From Craspedostauros australis (Eukaryota; Bacillariophyta; Bacillariophyceae; Mastogloiales; Achnanthaceae): a DNA stretch of 64,000 nucleotides. Below, piece after piece: positions 1 through 11,147 of the stretch (position 1 is the first letter of the stretch; each line of letters starts with the position of its first letter). The position numbers and the translations under genes were made by a program. The stretch is taken from positions 1 through 64,000 of the forward strand of contig JAMXDE010000017.1 in NCBI GenBank assembly GCA_026770025.1, read 5' to 3'. The notes beneath the pieces were generated by a model. It was not told the DNA's origin. It searched no databases and worked only from the letters and a program-made list of their open reading frames with translations.

Positions 1-1540
1 GTGCCCCGTCGTCGTCGGATATTGCGCCCGTGGCCGCTGTCGAGGTCGTTCGTCGTCGTCTGCGACGTATTTGGCTGACCGAAACCATCGTCTCATTGGA
101 GTGCTGTTTTCAGTCACCGCGACGCCCATGACCTCCTGTGGCTACTGCTTCAGGGATGCAAGCTGCCGACCCTGACCGCACGGCAATTGCGTCGATGGAC
201 TCAACGGACCTGTCGAGAAAGTTTCGCGGCATAGTCGTGGTTCGTGCCGCTAGCCCCGATTCGCCATTTTTTTAGTTGGATAGTGGATCAGATCGAGGCG
301 TGCGGCGATTCGTTGCACTTCCTCGTCGGTAATTTGCGGGCACTGCGTCTTCGCGATTCGTGGTTTCACGATGTTGCGCACCAGGGCCGTGCCCTGGTTA
401 CGTTCCCGCACTTTTGGCGACCAAATGTGATAGGTGAAAGGGGTCCCAATGTCCCATGCAATCCCAAGAAATTCCCAGTTGATATGGGTGGTGCGGGAAC
501 TGCGTCAACGGCTCAAAAATACCAGACGGCTGAAAGAATGTGAACCGGAACATGGAGATGTCGGCGTGTTGCCTTGTAGCATCTCGATTGGACAGAGTGC
601 GCCAGTGAATGCTTCTTTGGTCGGTGTAGTTCCACACGTCGATAAACATGTACTGCAATGCGTGACACCAAACGTGAGCGGTGCAGTCGAGAAAGAGCAT
701 CTGATACGCGTGTCGTCTGATGTTCCGATGGCTCGCTCTGCGCGGTTCTGGTTCTGTTCATTGGAGCGTGTGAAGGAGTCGCTTGATCATGTACTATGTG
801 GTACAGCCTTCCATGCCTTACCGGCTTGGACTTGCGAGGTGCCGAGATGAGTAGATCCGTTGCCCCGACCTGCACAAGAATTCCATCCAGCGCCCATGGT
901 GTCATCGCTCCCTTGGAGCGCTTGGCCCAGATCGAAACTTGGATTCGCTGCTTGTGTGAAGATTGGATGCTATTAGGTATTGTCGGATGGATGGACCGGG
1001 GAGAAAAATGGATATGTGTCCACCCTTCCCTTGATTCGTATGGTTGAAACGCAACTACTTGCTGTGCTCGATACTGCCTTTGGGATGAGTCTTGAATCGG
1101 CATCGATGGGTGGTCGGCCAGCTGGGTGGATGATTCCTGGTCTTCTCCACACACTGTGGTGGAGATGTTGGAATACTTTGTCGAAGTCGACATGTGGGTG
1201 GGATCGACTGAGGCAGTCGGTGCCTGTCGCAAAATCGTGATGTGCGCGGCTTGGGTGAGTTGGAGCAGAGTTGGTCTGCGGATGGATGCGTAGGGTATTG
1301 ATGCTATGGTTCGCCAGTGGGATGCTGATGTCGCCAGACGATATCCGGTGCTGACCGTCGTGTTGTCGAAGTCTGTCGTAGACGCGAACTCGGAAGCACG
1401 CATTGGTGTGTGTTGAATAGCGACTCCATCTGCCGTGATGCTGGTTCGAGAGCCCGAGAATGGCCTGAGGAATCACCTGCCTTTCGGTGAATCGTATGCA
1501 GGTCACTGCGTCAACCATTGCAAACGCCTTCGGACCGGTG
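1..1540 (-). pseudogene. Outer copia element: rest of protease through end of integrase (broken)
   Basis: This is the downstream part of the outer copia polyprotein, cut from its gag-protease half (9446-11147) by the element at 1541-9445. Reading leftward on the minus strand, the first stretch (about 1520-1400) gives IPQAILGLSNQ and continues toward a pre-integrase region. At about 700-400 another frame gives a recognisable integrase tail with DISMFRFTFFQP, GISWDCMGHWDPF and SPKVRERN. Diatom-type copia integrases end in similar blocks. At least two frame changes are needed to read through, so the copy is inactive. The reverse transcriptase would lie left of the window. Assignment to the outer element rests on the shared strand, the 6-bp duplication at the junction and the protein order. 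Confidence 0.62.
1535..1540. repeat. Left copy of target-site duplication (CCGGTG)
   Basis: CCGGTG abuts the left LTR at 1541, and the same six bases abut the right LTR at 9446-9451. This marks the insertion point of the inner copia element inside the outer one. Five bp is usual for copia, so one shared base may be chance. Confidence 0.7.
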
Positions 1541-2117
1541 TGTGGAAGGCTCCGCGCACGAGAATCGGGTAGTCGTCACACTCTTGCGAAAGTGTTTTGA
1601 TACTGTTACGGTTGGTGCTATGATTGTTGGCTGAGCGCAGGCGGTGGGGTATGAGATGATCAAGATGCTCTCTGATCCATCTCTCCCTGCTCTCATTGCT
1701 TGGTGCAATCCTCTCTGCACCTCATGCCATTGCTCTCATCGTTGACTCGTGATGATTGACCTTGATCGTGAACGTTGTCGATTTCTGCTACTCGTTGTCT
1801 CGTCGTTTGTTCCGGTCTCGCGGTTTGTTGAATCTGATGATGATCGAATCTGATGGAATATTCACAAAAACATATTTCATTCCTGAGACCTGGTAGTTAA
1901 GGTCTCGATGTGAAGTCACGTGTGATGGATACTGGGTATCCGCTGGTATCGCGGTATCCTGGAGTAGTAGTATCCGCGGTGTCTTCGTGCGTATAGCGTG
2001 TATCGCTGTGACGTCATAGTTTGTGTCGTGATTCCTGCCCACCGAAATAGGTCTAGCTGGCGGCACAAGCAAGTGGACTGATGCATACACATCCGGGGGG
2101 AGTACACACATTCGACA
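1541..2117 (-). repeat. 3' LTR of inner copia element
   Basis: On the coding (minus) strand it starts TGTCGAATGTG and ends in GGAGCCTTCCACA, so it has TG...CA ends. It aligns along its length with 8880-9445 and more weakly with 55206-55616 on the plus strand. It is 577 bp against 566 bp for its partner because of scattered small indels. Confidence 0.88.
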
Positions 2118-2125
2118 CCCTTCCT
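2118..2125 (-). other. Polypurine tract of inner copia element
   Basis: Reading the minus strand, AGGAAGGG lies directly before the TGTCGAA start of the 3' LTR. This is the position and composition expected for the plus-strand DNA primer of an LTR retrotransposon. Confidence 0.65.
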
Positions 2126-4400
2126 GTAGTCGGTCAGTCATTCGCTGCTGTCGCCAGTGTGGTAGGTAGGACTTCTCGTGTTCGCGCACTGTAGCTATGA
2201 CTTGAGTCTTCGTGAAGCCGTCGTTCGGTTGTTCTCTGATTTGACAAAGATGATTTCAGATCAGCTTTGTCATTCACCATTGTTTCGACGCAATGATGGC
2301 GTAAGTCGATTATGGCGGAGCTGTTCCGATGGTGAGGATCTTCGCGATGAAGATCGCTCCAACGTTGTCGACTCTTCACGGTGATTGGAGTCCTTCACTG
2401 GCACTCCCACATCTCCAGGCGTTGCATTCACAAAGAAGAATCTCCTTCGACGGCTTAGGATTAGCGCGATTGTACTCTGCTCTAGATCTGACTGAGGGTC
2501 ACTGCCTTCTGCGCCTTGGATCGCAGAGGATAGGACTTGACAGAGGTAGAGAATGAATCCGCGACACTGATGCGAGTGCCTTGTCTCCGGGTTATTCGCT
2601 GTCGCAGAACATCTCATGTTCCACGCGCGTGTCTTGTCATACGGGATGGATCTTCAGGACAAACCGTAGTGCTTGTGTCGAGGAACGTATTGGAGATACG
2701 CCGCATCTCCTTGGTTGCAGCCTTGGTGGGTCCATCCAGTTACCTTCGTCAGCTCTCTGACAGGATGGCGATGTCGGGACGCGAATGCTTTGATTAGAAA
2801 AGACCTTAGCATCTCCCACTCCCTTGCGATAGCAGCATATGCTCTGCTGCATTCACCTTCTGCAATCCGTCTATCGGATGGCGAACGATGCTCTGGCTTG
2901 GCGTCCCTGGCGTCGCGTAGGCTGCATCTTCTCACATCTGCACCAACTCGGTGATTCAGGTTTCGCGATCGATTGGCTGGCGAGGACGGATCTTGTCTTG
3001 TCTGCGTTGAGCTGGATGTTGCAGCTGAGTTAGTCACCCAAACCCTTCTCGATGGTGACCTGACTTGCTCCTCTGGAGGAGATAGAATTGCTCGGCGCCT
3101 TCTGATTGACCGCGCACGAAGCATCGTCAGTAGATCGCCACGATGACTGTTCGTTCGTCGTCTTGCGATGGAAGGAGACACGGCTCCGCCGCGGAGCTCT
3201 GGTTCGAATCGCATTCCCTTCAGTGTGACACCAGCATCTGTACCACTGAGCGCGCGCTCTGGACCCAGCCCGTAGTTGCTTGTGTAGCAGCAGCGCGTCA
3301 TATGTGTGCTGTCCATTCCGCGGACAATTCATGCTACACCTCTTCTTCGAGGTCGCCGTACAAGAATGCCGTGACGAACGTCCACGCGTGCGCAAGTCCA
3401 TCTTCTGCAGCATCATGATCCATCCATCACACGGTACGTGACGTCGGGATGACAGGCGATTGGTGCTCTTGGTAGTCCACTCATGCAAACTGTGATTAGG
3501 CGCAAGCACAGACGCGCTCGAAGGTTCCATTGCGCTAGTATTTTAAACACACATTGCACTTGCAGCATCTGCGGTCTCTTGGAATCGATGACGCCTGATC
3601 TTGCTGTAGACGGATCGAGCAATCCATCGACACCAAAACCTTGCGATGGCAGCTCTGTAGCCTCCGGTGTGTTGCATTCGGATGGTTGAATGCTGTCGAG
3701 GTTGATGGCTCGATGTGTGTCGGTGCTCTCCGTCTCATCTTGGGTGGTTGCAGACTCTGTCTCGACATCGTCGGTGCTGATTGCGTTGTACGAATAGAGC
3801 ATCCGTAACTGCGTTGGTGATGTCGATGAGAGGGGAGTCGCTGTCTTCGTCGTCCGTAGCTTCGTCGTTCTCCTCAATTCTAGACGGTGGTTCGTCATTG
3901 ATTTTCGTCATCGTCGTGGTTCCGCTGCTGTCTCTGATCGGTCTGTGTTGCTCTTGGCGTCGTCGGTGTTGTCGCTTCCCCTATTGAAGACGGATAGGTT
4001 GGATGGTGAACCGTGTTGCTTCATGATTCTAATTTCTTCCTGGCTTGTTGTAGTTCGCAAGATTCGCAATTCGATCTTTCCGATTACACGTTGGATGGCA
4101 TCGACGCACGCGACTTCGCATTCGTTTTTGATTGATTGCTTGCTCGCTCGATGTATCGCTGTTGTCGCTCGATGCGAGCGGTATCGCCGCTTGCTGGTCG
4201 TTTTGGGGGATCAGCAGTCGTGGTGCGACTAATTTTTTGGATCGTTGTATCGCCTCGTGCGAACGCTTACGTGTGTTGGCGGAGTGCGGAGGATGCTTGG
4301 CGCGGACACTCGGTGGGGCAACATGTCGATGTCGCTCACTGTGTCGTAGTCACGGGAATCGCGTCAACCCTTCTTCGGCACAGTCCATTCGGTCACTGGG
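2126..4400 (-). pseudogene. Inner copia: reverse transcriptase and RNase H remnants
   Basis: Minus-strand fragments in shifting frames. Around 3600-3500 a frame resembles the WVFK...RARLC start of a copia reverse transcriptase. At 3121-3150 the strand reads TVIVAIY and then TGACGATGC, which looks like the catalytic YVDD box after a 2-base deletion. Between 3000 and 2200 no frame stays open for a whole RNase H. The stretch is assigned by its position between integrase and 3' LTR and by these remnants. It cannot be functional. Confidence 0.6.
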
Positions 4401-6574
4401 TGGTCGTCGTCTCGCTCGCGAGACTGGTGAGTCATTCTTCGCACTCGCGTTGTGTGTGTAGTCATCGGTCCCTCATCGCGTTCGTCTGAGAGGACGTGGT
4501 AGGAATTCGCGTCGGCGACTGATACAGAGCGTCGCTTTGGCTTGAGTTCGAGCTGTGTGGACGGCGCTGTCCCTTCCCTTCGAACAGGAGAATCTCGTCA
4601 TCGTCGGTCTCCCGTTGGGTGCTCGCATCGTTTGCGACGATCTGACTCCCTTCCGGCTTCCCACGTCCGTCGTAGGTCCAACCTTGAAGTGCCCGTACGA
4701 TCTGGTTGAGCCATTTACGTCTCTGGTGCAAAAAACGATGGACTTGGGGATGGACGGTACATGTTGTAGGACGCGGTATCCATTGCTGTGGAGCATATCT
4801 GACGAACAACATCGCCTCGCTGCTGTTCTGGAGTTTCGCCCGTCATGCTCCATAGGCCGTCTTGACGACTACGACTTCGCCGAAGGTACGTAGTCCGCTT
4901 GCCTACTTCGGCTCCTCTCCGAAGAATAGATTGGGTGTGTGGCGACTTGGTCTGTCCCTTCGCCACGGTGTGTTGGCGACGCGTCGCGACGTTGGCTGCT
5001 GCAGCCCATAGCCCATGTCTGTTGCTCTCGTTGAGCTGGGCGCCGTTCATGCATGGATCGGCATCTTCGTGTACAAGTATGCAAACTTGCGCTCCACTCT
5101 GCCGTTCTGCTGTGGTGTGTTGGATGCCGTGTATTCGAATGTGACGTCGAATCCGGCTTCGAGCAGATGACCTCGGATGCCTTGTTCTTCTACGCTGTTG
5201 TCTCCACGAAGATGATTGGCTTGCCGTCCGTGTGTGCACGATCTTCTGAAGGAATCGCTTCAGGAAGGCTGGTTGGTCACTCTGTTGGTGAGGAAGATGC
5301 TCCAGCAGTAATCTGTGTGGTCGTCTACGATCAACACCCAGCGTACCGCTTGTTTCCGAAGCTCGGTGTGCTTTGTGTAGCTGATGTCGATGAAGAATCG
5401 CTCACATCGTCGCGATGCTCTTGCGATGGTCGCCTCGGACGTCTTCACTCGTGCGTTGGCGATGGCCACAGTGCTTGCATGGCGGCATGTGTGCCGATGA
5501 TGCTCCATCCGTGGTGCGATGCGGTCCGTTGCATTGCCTCCAGTGGGGCGTGTCCCAACATGCGATGGAGTGTGGATGCGTTGATTGCCCTTCGGTGGAT
5601 CCGATGTGACGGCCGCAGCCGTGATGTCTGTGCGTGGCTTGACCTGCATGCATCTGCACGCCAGTCACGAAGCCATTCGCGTGCGGAACACTCGATCGAA
5701 CACGATCTTGTTCCGTTGCCGTTTGCGATGTCCATGATGATACCGTTGTTTTCCGATCTGGTACCCATTCTCCAGCGCCTTGTTCGTTGAGAACAGATTC
5801 ACCCCCATCTTGGGTGCGAACTTGACGTCGTTCAGTCTGATGGTGCGCTGTGTGTTGTCGCGTGCTTCACTCGGAGATAGATGGACCCCATCTTGGTGAG
5901 TTGAGTTGCGTGTTGTCGCCGACCTTCACAAAGGACTGGATGTGGCGGATGTTGAACATCCCCTTATCCGAATTCACAATGTGGCATGAGGCTCCACTGT
6001 CGGCGAGCCATGTGTGTTCATCGGGTGTGTCGGTGTGGTGGTTGGATGCGCGAAAGCGCGTGCGATCCACAACCATGATTGCCAACTCGTCGTCGTAGGA
6101 GGAGTCGTCGTCGTCGGATGACTCACCCGTGCTGGAATCGTCCCAATCGATTGGAGGGCGCATTGGTTCTGCTTGCTGTGGCGGCTCCGGTCTTGCCTGT
6201 CGCGGTGGCTCAGGTCGCCTTTCCTGTTGGTCGGTGGTGAAGAAGTGCCGCCATGCATCCTCCCGAGGATGAAGTGCCGCTCCATGATGCTCAGTGGTGG
6301 TTTGGCCGTGACGTTCGAGGATCCTGTTGAGAATCATGCTATTTGCCAGGATCTCTTCGATTGACAGAAGCTCTGCCATGATGAACATTCCTGACACTCG
6401 TCCGGACGAATGCCATCTGGATGCGTCGATTGTTAGGGAACAGGTTGCGGGCCCCACAGAAGGATGGCGTTGCTGATGATTTCGCGTTGTCTGATCTCGG
6501 CCGTGAATGTTGGGTACGGCACAGTGTCGTGCCTGCCGTGCGCTCCTCGTTGTTGAAGAAGTCTGTGGGCCCAA
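4401..6574 (-). pseudogene. Inner copia: protease and integrase remnants
   Basis: The aspartic protease active site is read at 5974-6010 on the minus strand as LADSGASCHIV (D-S-G). Next come the pre-integrase LHRMLGH motif near 5548-5580 and the integrase core RFFIDIS...VLIVDDHTDYCW at about 5405-5310, whose first Asp is catalytic. A later fragment (about 5060-4990) reads MNGAQLNESNRHGLWA, typical of the region after the third catalytic residue. Each block lies in a different frame from its neighbour, so several indels separate them. The order is that of a copia polyprotein. Confidence 0.7.
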
Positions 6575-6784
6575 AACGTAGGCCGGTTGGGAAGATTCAC
6601 GTCTTCGTGGTGGTTCATGACTCGTTGACCTTCTGGTCTGAGAGGACGGAATCTGTTCCGGACGTATAGTTGGACGAGTTGCGTCGCTGTTGTCGTCTCC
6701 GTCGTCTTGAGCGATCTCTTCTTCGGCGGAGCCAGCGGCTGACGCCTCTTCGAAGAGATTGGTCGTCCCAAGACCATGTCCTGC

Positions 6785-8635
6785 TCAATCGGGGGCCTCC
6801 CCGGCTTCCTCCATAGCGAGGATATCGATATCCTCCTCGGGGTCTTCTTCGCGGTTGCCGTTGCTCGGCAAGTCGTGCGTGTTGAGGCAATAATCGAAAT
6901 CGAGATCAAAACGAGGCTCGTTGTCGAGCGTCACCTCGTGGATGATTGGTCCGTCGTTGAGCCATTCTGGGATGCTCGTGTCGTCGTGGACCTCGTCTAT
7001 TCCTGGACGGTGTTGGAAGGTATCAAAAAATGAATCATCGACGGCGTAGGCGGTGTCAGTGTTCGTGGGTGTGTCGAGAGTGGTCATCACCATCTCGAAT
7101 CCGTCATCGGTGCCGTCCTGTGCCGTGCTTCCTTGCTCTTCCTGCTTTCTCTTTTCGTTGAACTTTTTCTTTCTGCAGTCTGCCTCTCGATGCCCTGGGA
7201 TGCCACAGTAATGGCACTTCCCACTGAAGCCGCTGCTCGGCCTCTTCCTCTGTTGCCGCGGTTGCCTTGATTGCCGCGCTGATCTCTTCTGTTGCCTCTG
7301 TTGTTGTAGCCTCCTCGTCGGCCGTTGTTGGATTGATGGTTGTTGTTGTTGTCGGCCGCTTGCTTCTGTCTGGACAATTCGCAGATCGATGACCGTACTT
7401 CCCGCAGTTATGAACAGTTGCCCTTGAATCCGCCTGTCGCAGCCATTGCCGCGTCGTCGCGCTTGCTGCCCGTATCCGCGAAGTCGTCCACGTACGCCTT
7501 TCCGCCTTGGAGTTTGGAGTATCTGTAGTTCAGTACGTTTCGGATGGCCTCGATCGTCACCTTCTCTGGACCCATCTGCAGTTGGTATTCGAAGTTGCTC
7601 ACTTCGTCGTCGTAGTCCTTGCTGAGGCTGCTAGCACTTGCATGATCAGCTCTCTCTCACTGATCTCGTACTTCACCTCTTGGAGGCGAGTGCGGAGCAG
7701 CTCAAGCCGTGTGACGTAGATGTCGGGATCCGTATCCCTCGCCATGCGTTCCGTGTTGAACTGGCGCTTCAGCCGCAGCACCGTGGATGCGTCGGTTGGC
7801 TGGTACTTCTCCTCAGCATCTTCCATGCTGCTGCTGGGTTCCCCTCGGGGTGCTGCTCGTCACAGCATTGGTTGATCAGCTGGATCGCCTGCTTTCCAGT
7901 GCCTTGCTCTGCATCCATCATCAGGATCAGATCACTGAAGCAGTCCAGCGCTAGTTCGCGCGTCTCTTCGAGGGCCTCCCTCTTCTCTTCATCACTCTCT
8001 CTCTCTCTCTCGATGTCTTCCTTGGTTGGGATGGTCTTCTCTCCCATCATGATGTCCTTGAATCGCTGCGTACGCGCGTACGCCTTGGCTTGCGATTCCC
8101 ACGCGTTATAGTCTTCCTTCTTGCCACTGAAGGATGGGCCTTGCGCCTCTTGTACGTGTCCTTCGTCATCTTCTTTCTCGTTGTTGTCTGCTTGCTCGTG
8201 TCTCGTGTGCCGCCTGTTGATTGGCTCTCTTCTCTCTCTTCTTCTCTTTCTGGCTCTTCGTTGTCGTTGGATGCGAGGGGGATCGATGCCGCTGTCTCTC
8301 TCTGACGCGCTACCCCTGCCTTCTGTTTCCGTCTGCTGTACTTCTGTCTCGTACGCTTCCACTTTGATTGCTGGCTGTGATGGTCTTGGTGTTGGTGTCT
8401 CTGTTGATGCCGATGTCGGTCTCGGCTGGTCTCTCTGCCGCGTCTCTGCGCCGGCTCTTCGTGCAGCTTGCTCTGCTTCCGTTTCGATGATGGCTCCTTG
8501 CTGAGCTCTTGGTTGTTGGATGGGCGCACCCGCTCCTTCTCGCGTGAGGTTCAGAGTCTCGTTCTCGTCTCCCTCGGTCTCGTCCTCGATCACTGGTGTG
8601 AGAGGGAATGCAGTCTCTTCGGTCTCTTCGCTCAT
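6785..8635 (-). pseudogene. Inner copia: Gag with two zinc knuckles (frameshifted)
   Basis: The start is the ATG at 8635. The first 288 residues are open: an acidic, Arg/Gln-rich N terminus followed by a helical Gag region (KDYNAWESQAKAYARTQRFK). The Gag core continues in other frames at 7826-7599 and 7602-7408. Two CCHC knuckles follow: NCGKYGHRSANC at 7421-7374, with a frameshift just before it, and CHYCGIPGHREADC at 7216-7176, a perfect C-x2-C-x4-H-x4-C. An acidic linker (7093-6785) leads toward the protease. The knuckles would bind the element RNA during particle assembly. Four or more frame changes make this a pseudogene. Confidence 0.75.
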
Positions 8636-8790
8636 TCAGCGCTCGTCTCGCTTCTCGTCTCGTCCTCGATCACGCGCGTGAGAGGGTATTCTTCCACTTC
8701 AGTCTCTTCTGCTCGTTCAGCGCCTCGCGCTCTTCGTTTCGTCCTCGATCACCGGTGTGAGAGGGTATGCTAGCTCGTCTCTCGCTCGTC
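8565..8790. repeat. Three tandem ~80-bp repeats at the Gag start
   Basis: CGTCCTCGAT recurs at 8581, 8661 and 8740, each time followed by CAC..GTGTGAGAGGG. The repeat unit covers the first codons of Gag (PLTPVIEDETE) and extends into the leader, where two more copies lie upstream of the ATG. Confidence 0.75.
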
Positions 8791-8879
8791 GCTCATGCAG
8801 CGTCTCTGGCTCATGCAGCGTCTTAGTCTCTTCGATCTCTCCTTGCACAGGGCTTCCCTGGTGCTAACGTTTATAAACG

Positions 8880-9445
8880 TGTTGGAAGGCTCCGCGCACG
8901 GAGAATCGGTAGTAGTCACACTCTTTGTCGAAAGTGTTTCTGTTACTGTTACTGTTGTTGCTATTGATTGTTGGTGAGCGAGCGTGGGGTATGAGATGAT
9001 CAAGATGCTCTCTTGATCCATCTCTTCCCTGCTCTCATTGCTTGGTGCAATCCTCTTGCACCTCCATGCACATTGCTCTCATGTTGCTCGTTGATGTTGA
9101 CTTGATCGTTAACGTTGTCGTTTCTCTCTCGTTGTCTCGTCGTTGTTCCGTTCTCGGGTTTTGTTGAATCTGATGATTGATCGAATCTGATGGAATATTC
9201 ACAACATATTTCATTCCTGTAGACCTGGTAGTTAAGGTCTCGATGTGACGTCACGTGTGATGGATACTGTGGTATCCGCTGGTATCGCGGTATCCTGGCG
9301 TCGTAGTATCGCGGTGTCTTCGTGGTATAGCGATGGTATCGCTGTGACGTCATAGTTTTGTGTCGTGATTCCGCCACCGAATAGTCTAGATGGCGGCAAG
9401 CAAGTGTGACTGATGCATACACATCCGAGTACACACATTCCGACA
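8880..9445 (-). repeat. 5' LTR of inner copia element
   Basis: A 566-bp partner of 1541-2117. On the minus strand it begins TGTCGGAATGTGTG and ends GCCTTCCAACA. It carries several GATACC-type motifs in its first half. No TGG-type primer-binding site follows it, so the tRNA primer cannot be named. Confidence 0.88.
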
Positions 9446-9451
9446 CCGGTG
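9446..9451. repeat. Right copy of target-site duplication (CCGGTG)
   Basis: Six bases identical to 1535-1540 directly follow the LTR end at 9445. Confidence 0.7.
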
Positions 9452-9767
9452 AATCCACGGTCGCGCCGCGAGCGTGGAACTTCTGCGTATGCTGTCGGGT
9501 CACCTCCCATCCAGACTCGTGTACAATGTCGCCGTCCGCCCCTGAGTCTAGAATGATATAGCCATGGCTACTATTCGTTACTCTTGCCCGTCGAATCGTG
9601 TGCTCTGTATGTGGGTGGGTTGTGCTGTGACGCGACACCTGTAGCGTATCCGGGGCTGTGGCCGCCGGCTTACTCTCCGCAGTATCATTCTCCAGCTCGG
9701 TGTTCTCCCGATCCTTGACACGAATGCTGACTTCCGATTGACGGCGTGTGACGGCCGCCGGTGGTTG
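9452..9767 (-). pseudogene. Outer copia: start of Pol with protease active site, cut by insertion
   Basis: In the same minus-strand frame as the upstream gag, directly after the TGA at 9768-9770, the frame is open for about 105 codons. It contains the aspartic protease motif YIILDSGADGDIV, with the D-S-G-A catalytic box near 9550. It runs to ARGATVDSP, where the inner element's LTR interrupts it. The rest of the enzyme lies at 1-1540. Because the frame is shared with gag, the outer element has a single stop codon between Gag and Pol rather than a frameshift. Confidence 0.72.
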
Positions 9768-11147
9768 TCAGGTACTGTTGTCGCACGGTCCGTACTTCTT
9801 GACACGATCGGTCTTGTTGCCGAATCTCGCGCGCTTGTTGGACTTGCGCTGAGCTTGTTGCTCTTGGGTTTTGGCGAACTCAGCAGGCTTGGCGCGCTTT
9901 AGCGCGGCCTCGCCCATGAGCTCTCCGGTGCTGCGGAAGTGGCGTGAAGACTCCACCACGAGCACTTGTGCTGCGGGAGGGAGGCTTCGGAACACCACGT
10001 CCGGCAGACGATAGTGGGAGGACTTCTTGCGGTCGCCGGCCACCTTGTCAAACGATCGCTTGCGATCTGGACGGCTGTCCCTCTGGTGCATGCGGCGGCT
10101 CCGTCCTGGAGACTTGTCGAGGTCGGCGTTGGCGAGGATCTTGTCGTGGCGCATGAGCGTCTCGCGGACCCAGGAGAAAGACTCCTTGGTCTGCTGCAAG
10201 CTCGTGATAACGCTGGCAAATCGCTCGTCGCGGATGTTGCGGAAGAATCTTGCAATCTTCTCCTGATCGTTCATGACCTTCCCGTTGTCCTCGATTGCGT
10301 GGAGAGACATGGAGAAGTCGTTGACGAACGTTCCGAATGGACCGTCGCCAGTGTAGATGAGCTTGGAGAGTCTTGCTTCCTCCTCGGCCACGATTCCAGC
10401 CCAATTCTCACTGGACTCGTAGATCCGGATGAGAGCCTGGAAAGCAGCATGGCCACTGGGCTCCTCTGCCGTGACGATGTACTGCGCGTCTCCCTTGCAC
10501 GTCTTGGACTTGAAGACCGCGTAGAACTGAGCGTCCACCGACGCGCGGTAGTGTGGTGGTCTTTCTGCCTCCATGTAGTAAGCGTATCTGGTGGTGACCA
10601 GCTGTCGCATGAAGTCTGTCTTCCACTGGTACCATTCGATGTTGAGACCGCTGAATGGCTCTGCCTCGGGCATGGTGACTTTGTCATACCGCCATCTGGT
10701 TGGAGTCGACTGCGATCGGTTGAGCTCCTGCTGGCGTCGTGGCGAATGTACCACGACCTCGCGGCTGGCAGCCTCCGTGAGTTCGCGACTTGCTGCCTTC
10801 ATGTCTGCCTCCAATTGCAACTGGGTTGCGCGGAGTGCGACCGGAGTCTCGATGGTGGGCACTTCATATCCAGGGGACTTGATGAACTCGTCAATGGCGT
10901 CCCAATCGGTGGCTTGGTCGATTTGTTGCTCTTTCGCGAAAGCAAAGATGCGAAGGATGTTTTCGATGTTGATCGAAGTGAGGGTTGGTGAGAGAGACAA
11001 AGTCTGAATGATGTTCTTCTCTGGACTCTGGATGGCACGTTCAATCCTGCCAAGCTTCTTGCGGATGAACTCCATGTCAGCGTCTTCAAGCTCAACGAGC
11101 TCCTTGATGACGGTCGTCCAGGTACGGTTGTTGATTGGTCTCGCCAT
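9768..11147 (-). CDS. Gag protein of outer copia element
   Basis: A 459-residue open frame beginning at the ATG at 11147 (MARPINN), chosen over an upstream in-frame start at 11213 because it fits a Gag start behind a leader. Residues 1-150 are helical and charged. The middle (EPFSGLNIEWYQWKTDFMRQ, near residues 165-190) is of the kind found in diatom copia Gag, and is followed by a conserved helical region. The C terminus is Lys/Arg-rich (RKSNKRARFGNKTDRVKK). There is no CCHC knuckle. It would form the RNA-packaging particle in the cytoplasm. It ends at TGA (9768-9770) with Pol in the same frame beyond. Confidence 0.75.
   Translation of the reverse strand: MARPINNRTWTTVIKELVELEDADMEFIRKKLGRIERAIQSPEKNIIQTLSLSPTLTSINIENILRIFAFAKEQQIDQATDWDAIDEFIKSPGYEVPTIETPVALRATQLQLEADMKAASRELTEAASREVVVHSPRRQQELNRSQSTPTRWRYDKVTMPEAEPFSGLNIEWYQWKTDFMRQLVTTRYAYYMEAERPPHYRASVDAQFYAVFKSKTCKGDAQYIVTAEEPSGHAAFQALIRIYESSENWAGIVAEEEARLSKLIYTGDGPFGTFVNDFSMSLHAIEDNGKVMNDQEKIARFFRNIRDERFASVITSLQQTKESFSWVRETLMRHDKILANADLDKSPGRSRRMHQRDSRPDRKRSFDKVAGDRKKSSHYRLPDVVFRSLPPAAQVLVVESSRHFRSTGELMGEAALKRAKPAEFAKTQEQQAQRKSNKRARFGNKTDRVKKYGPCDNST

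Larger units (their letters stand above)
1541..9445 (-). mobile_element. Inner copia-type LTR retrotransposon (degenerate)
   Basis: An element of about 7.9 kb bounded by two direct LTRs (1541-2117 and 8880-9445) and a CCGGTG duplication. On the minus strand the order is Gag, zinc knuckles, protease, integrase, reverse transcriptase and RNase H; integrase before reverse transcriptase is the copia order. The two LTRs differ by many substitutions and small indels, and the coding region is broken by many frameshifts. The insertion is therefore much older than the copia elements at 18.8 kb and 31.5 kb. It landed in the protease region of another copia element. Confidence 0.88.
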
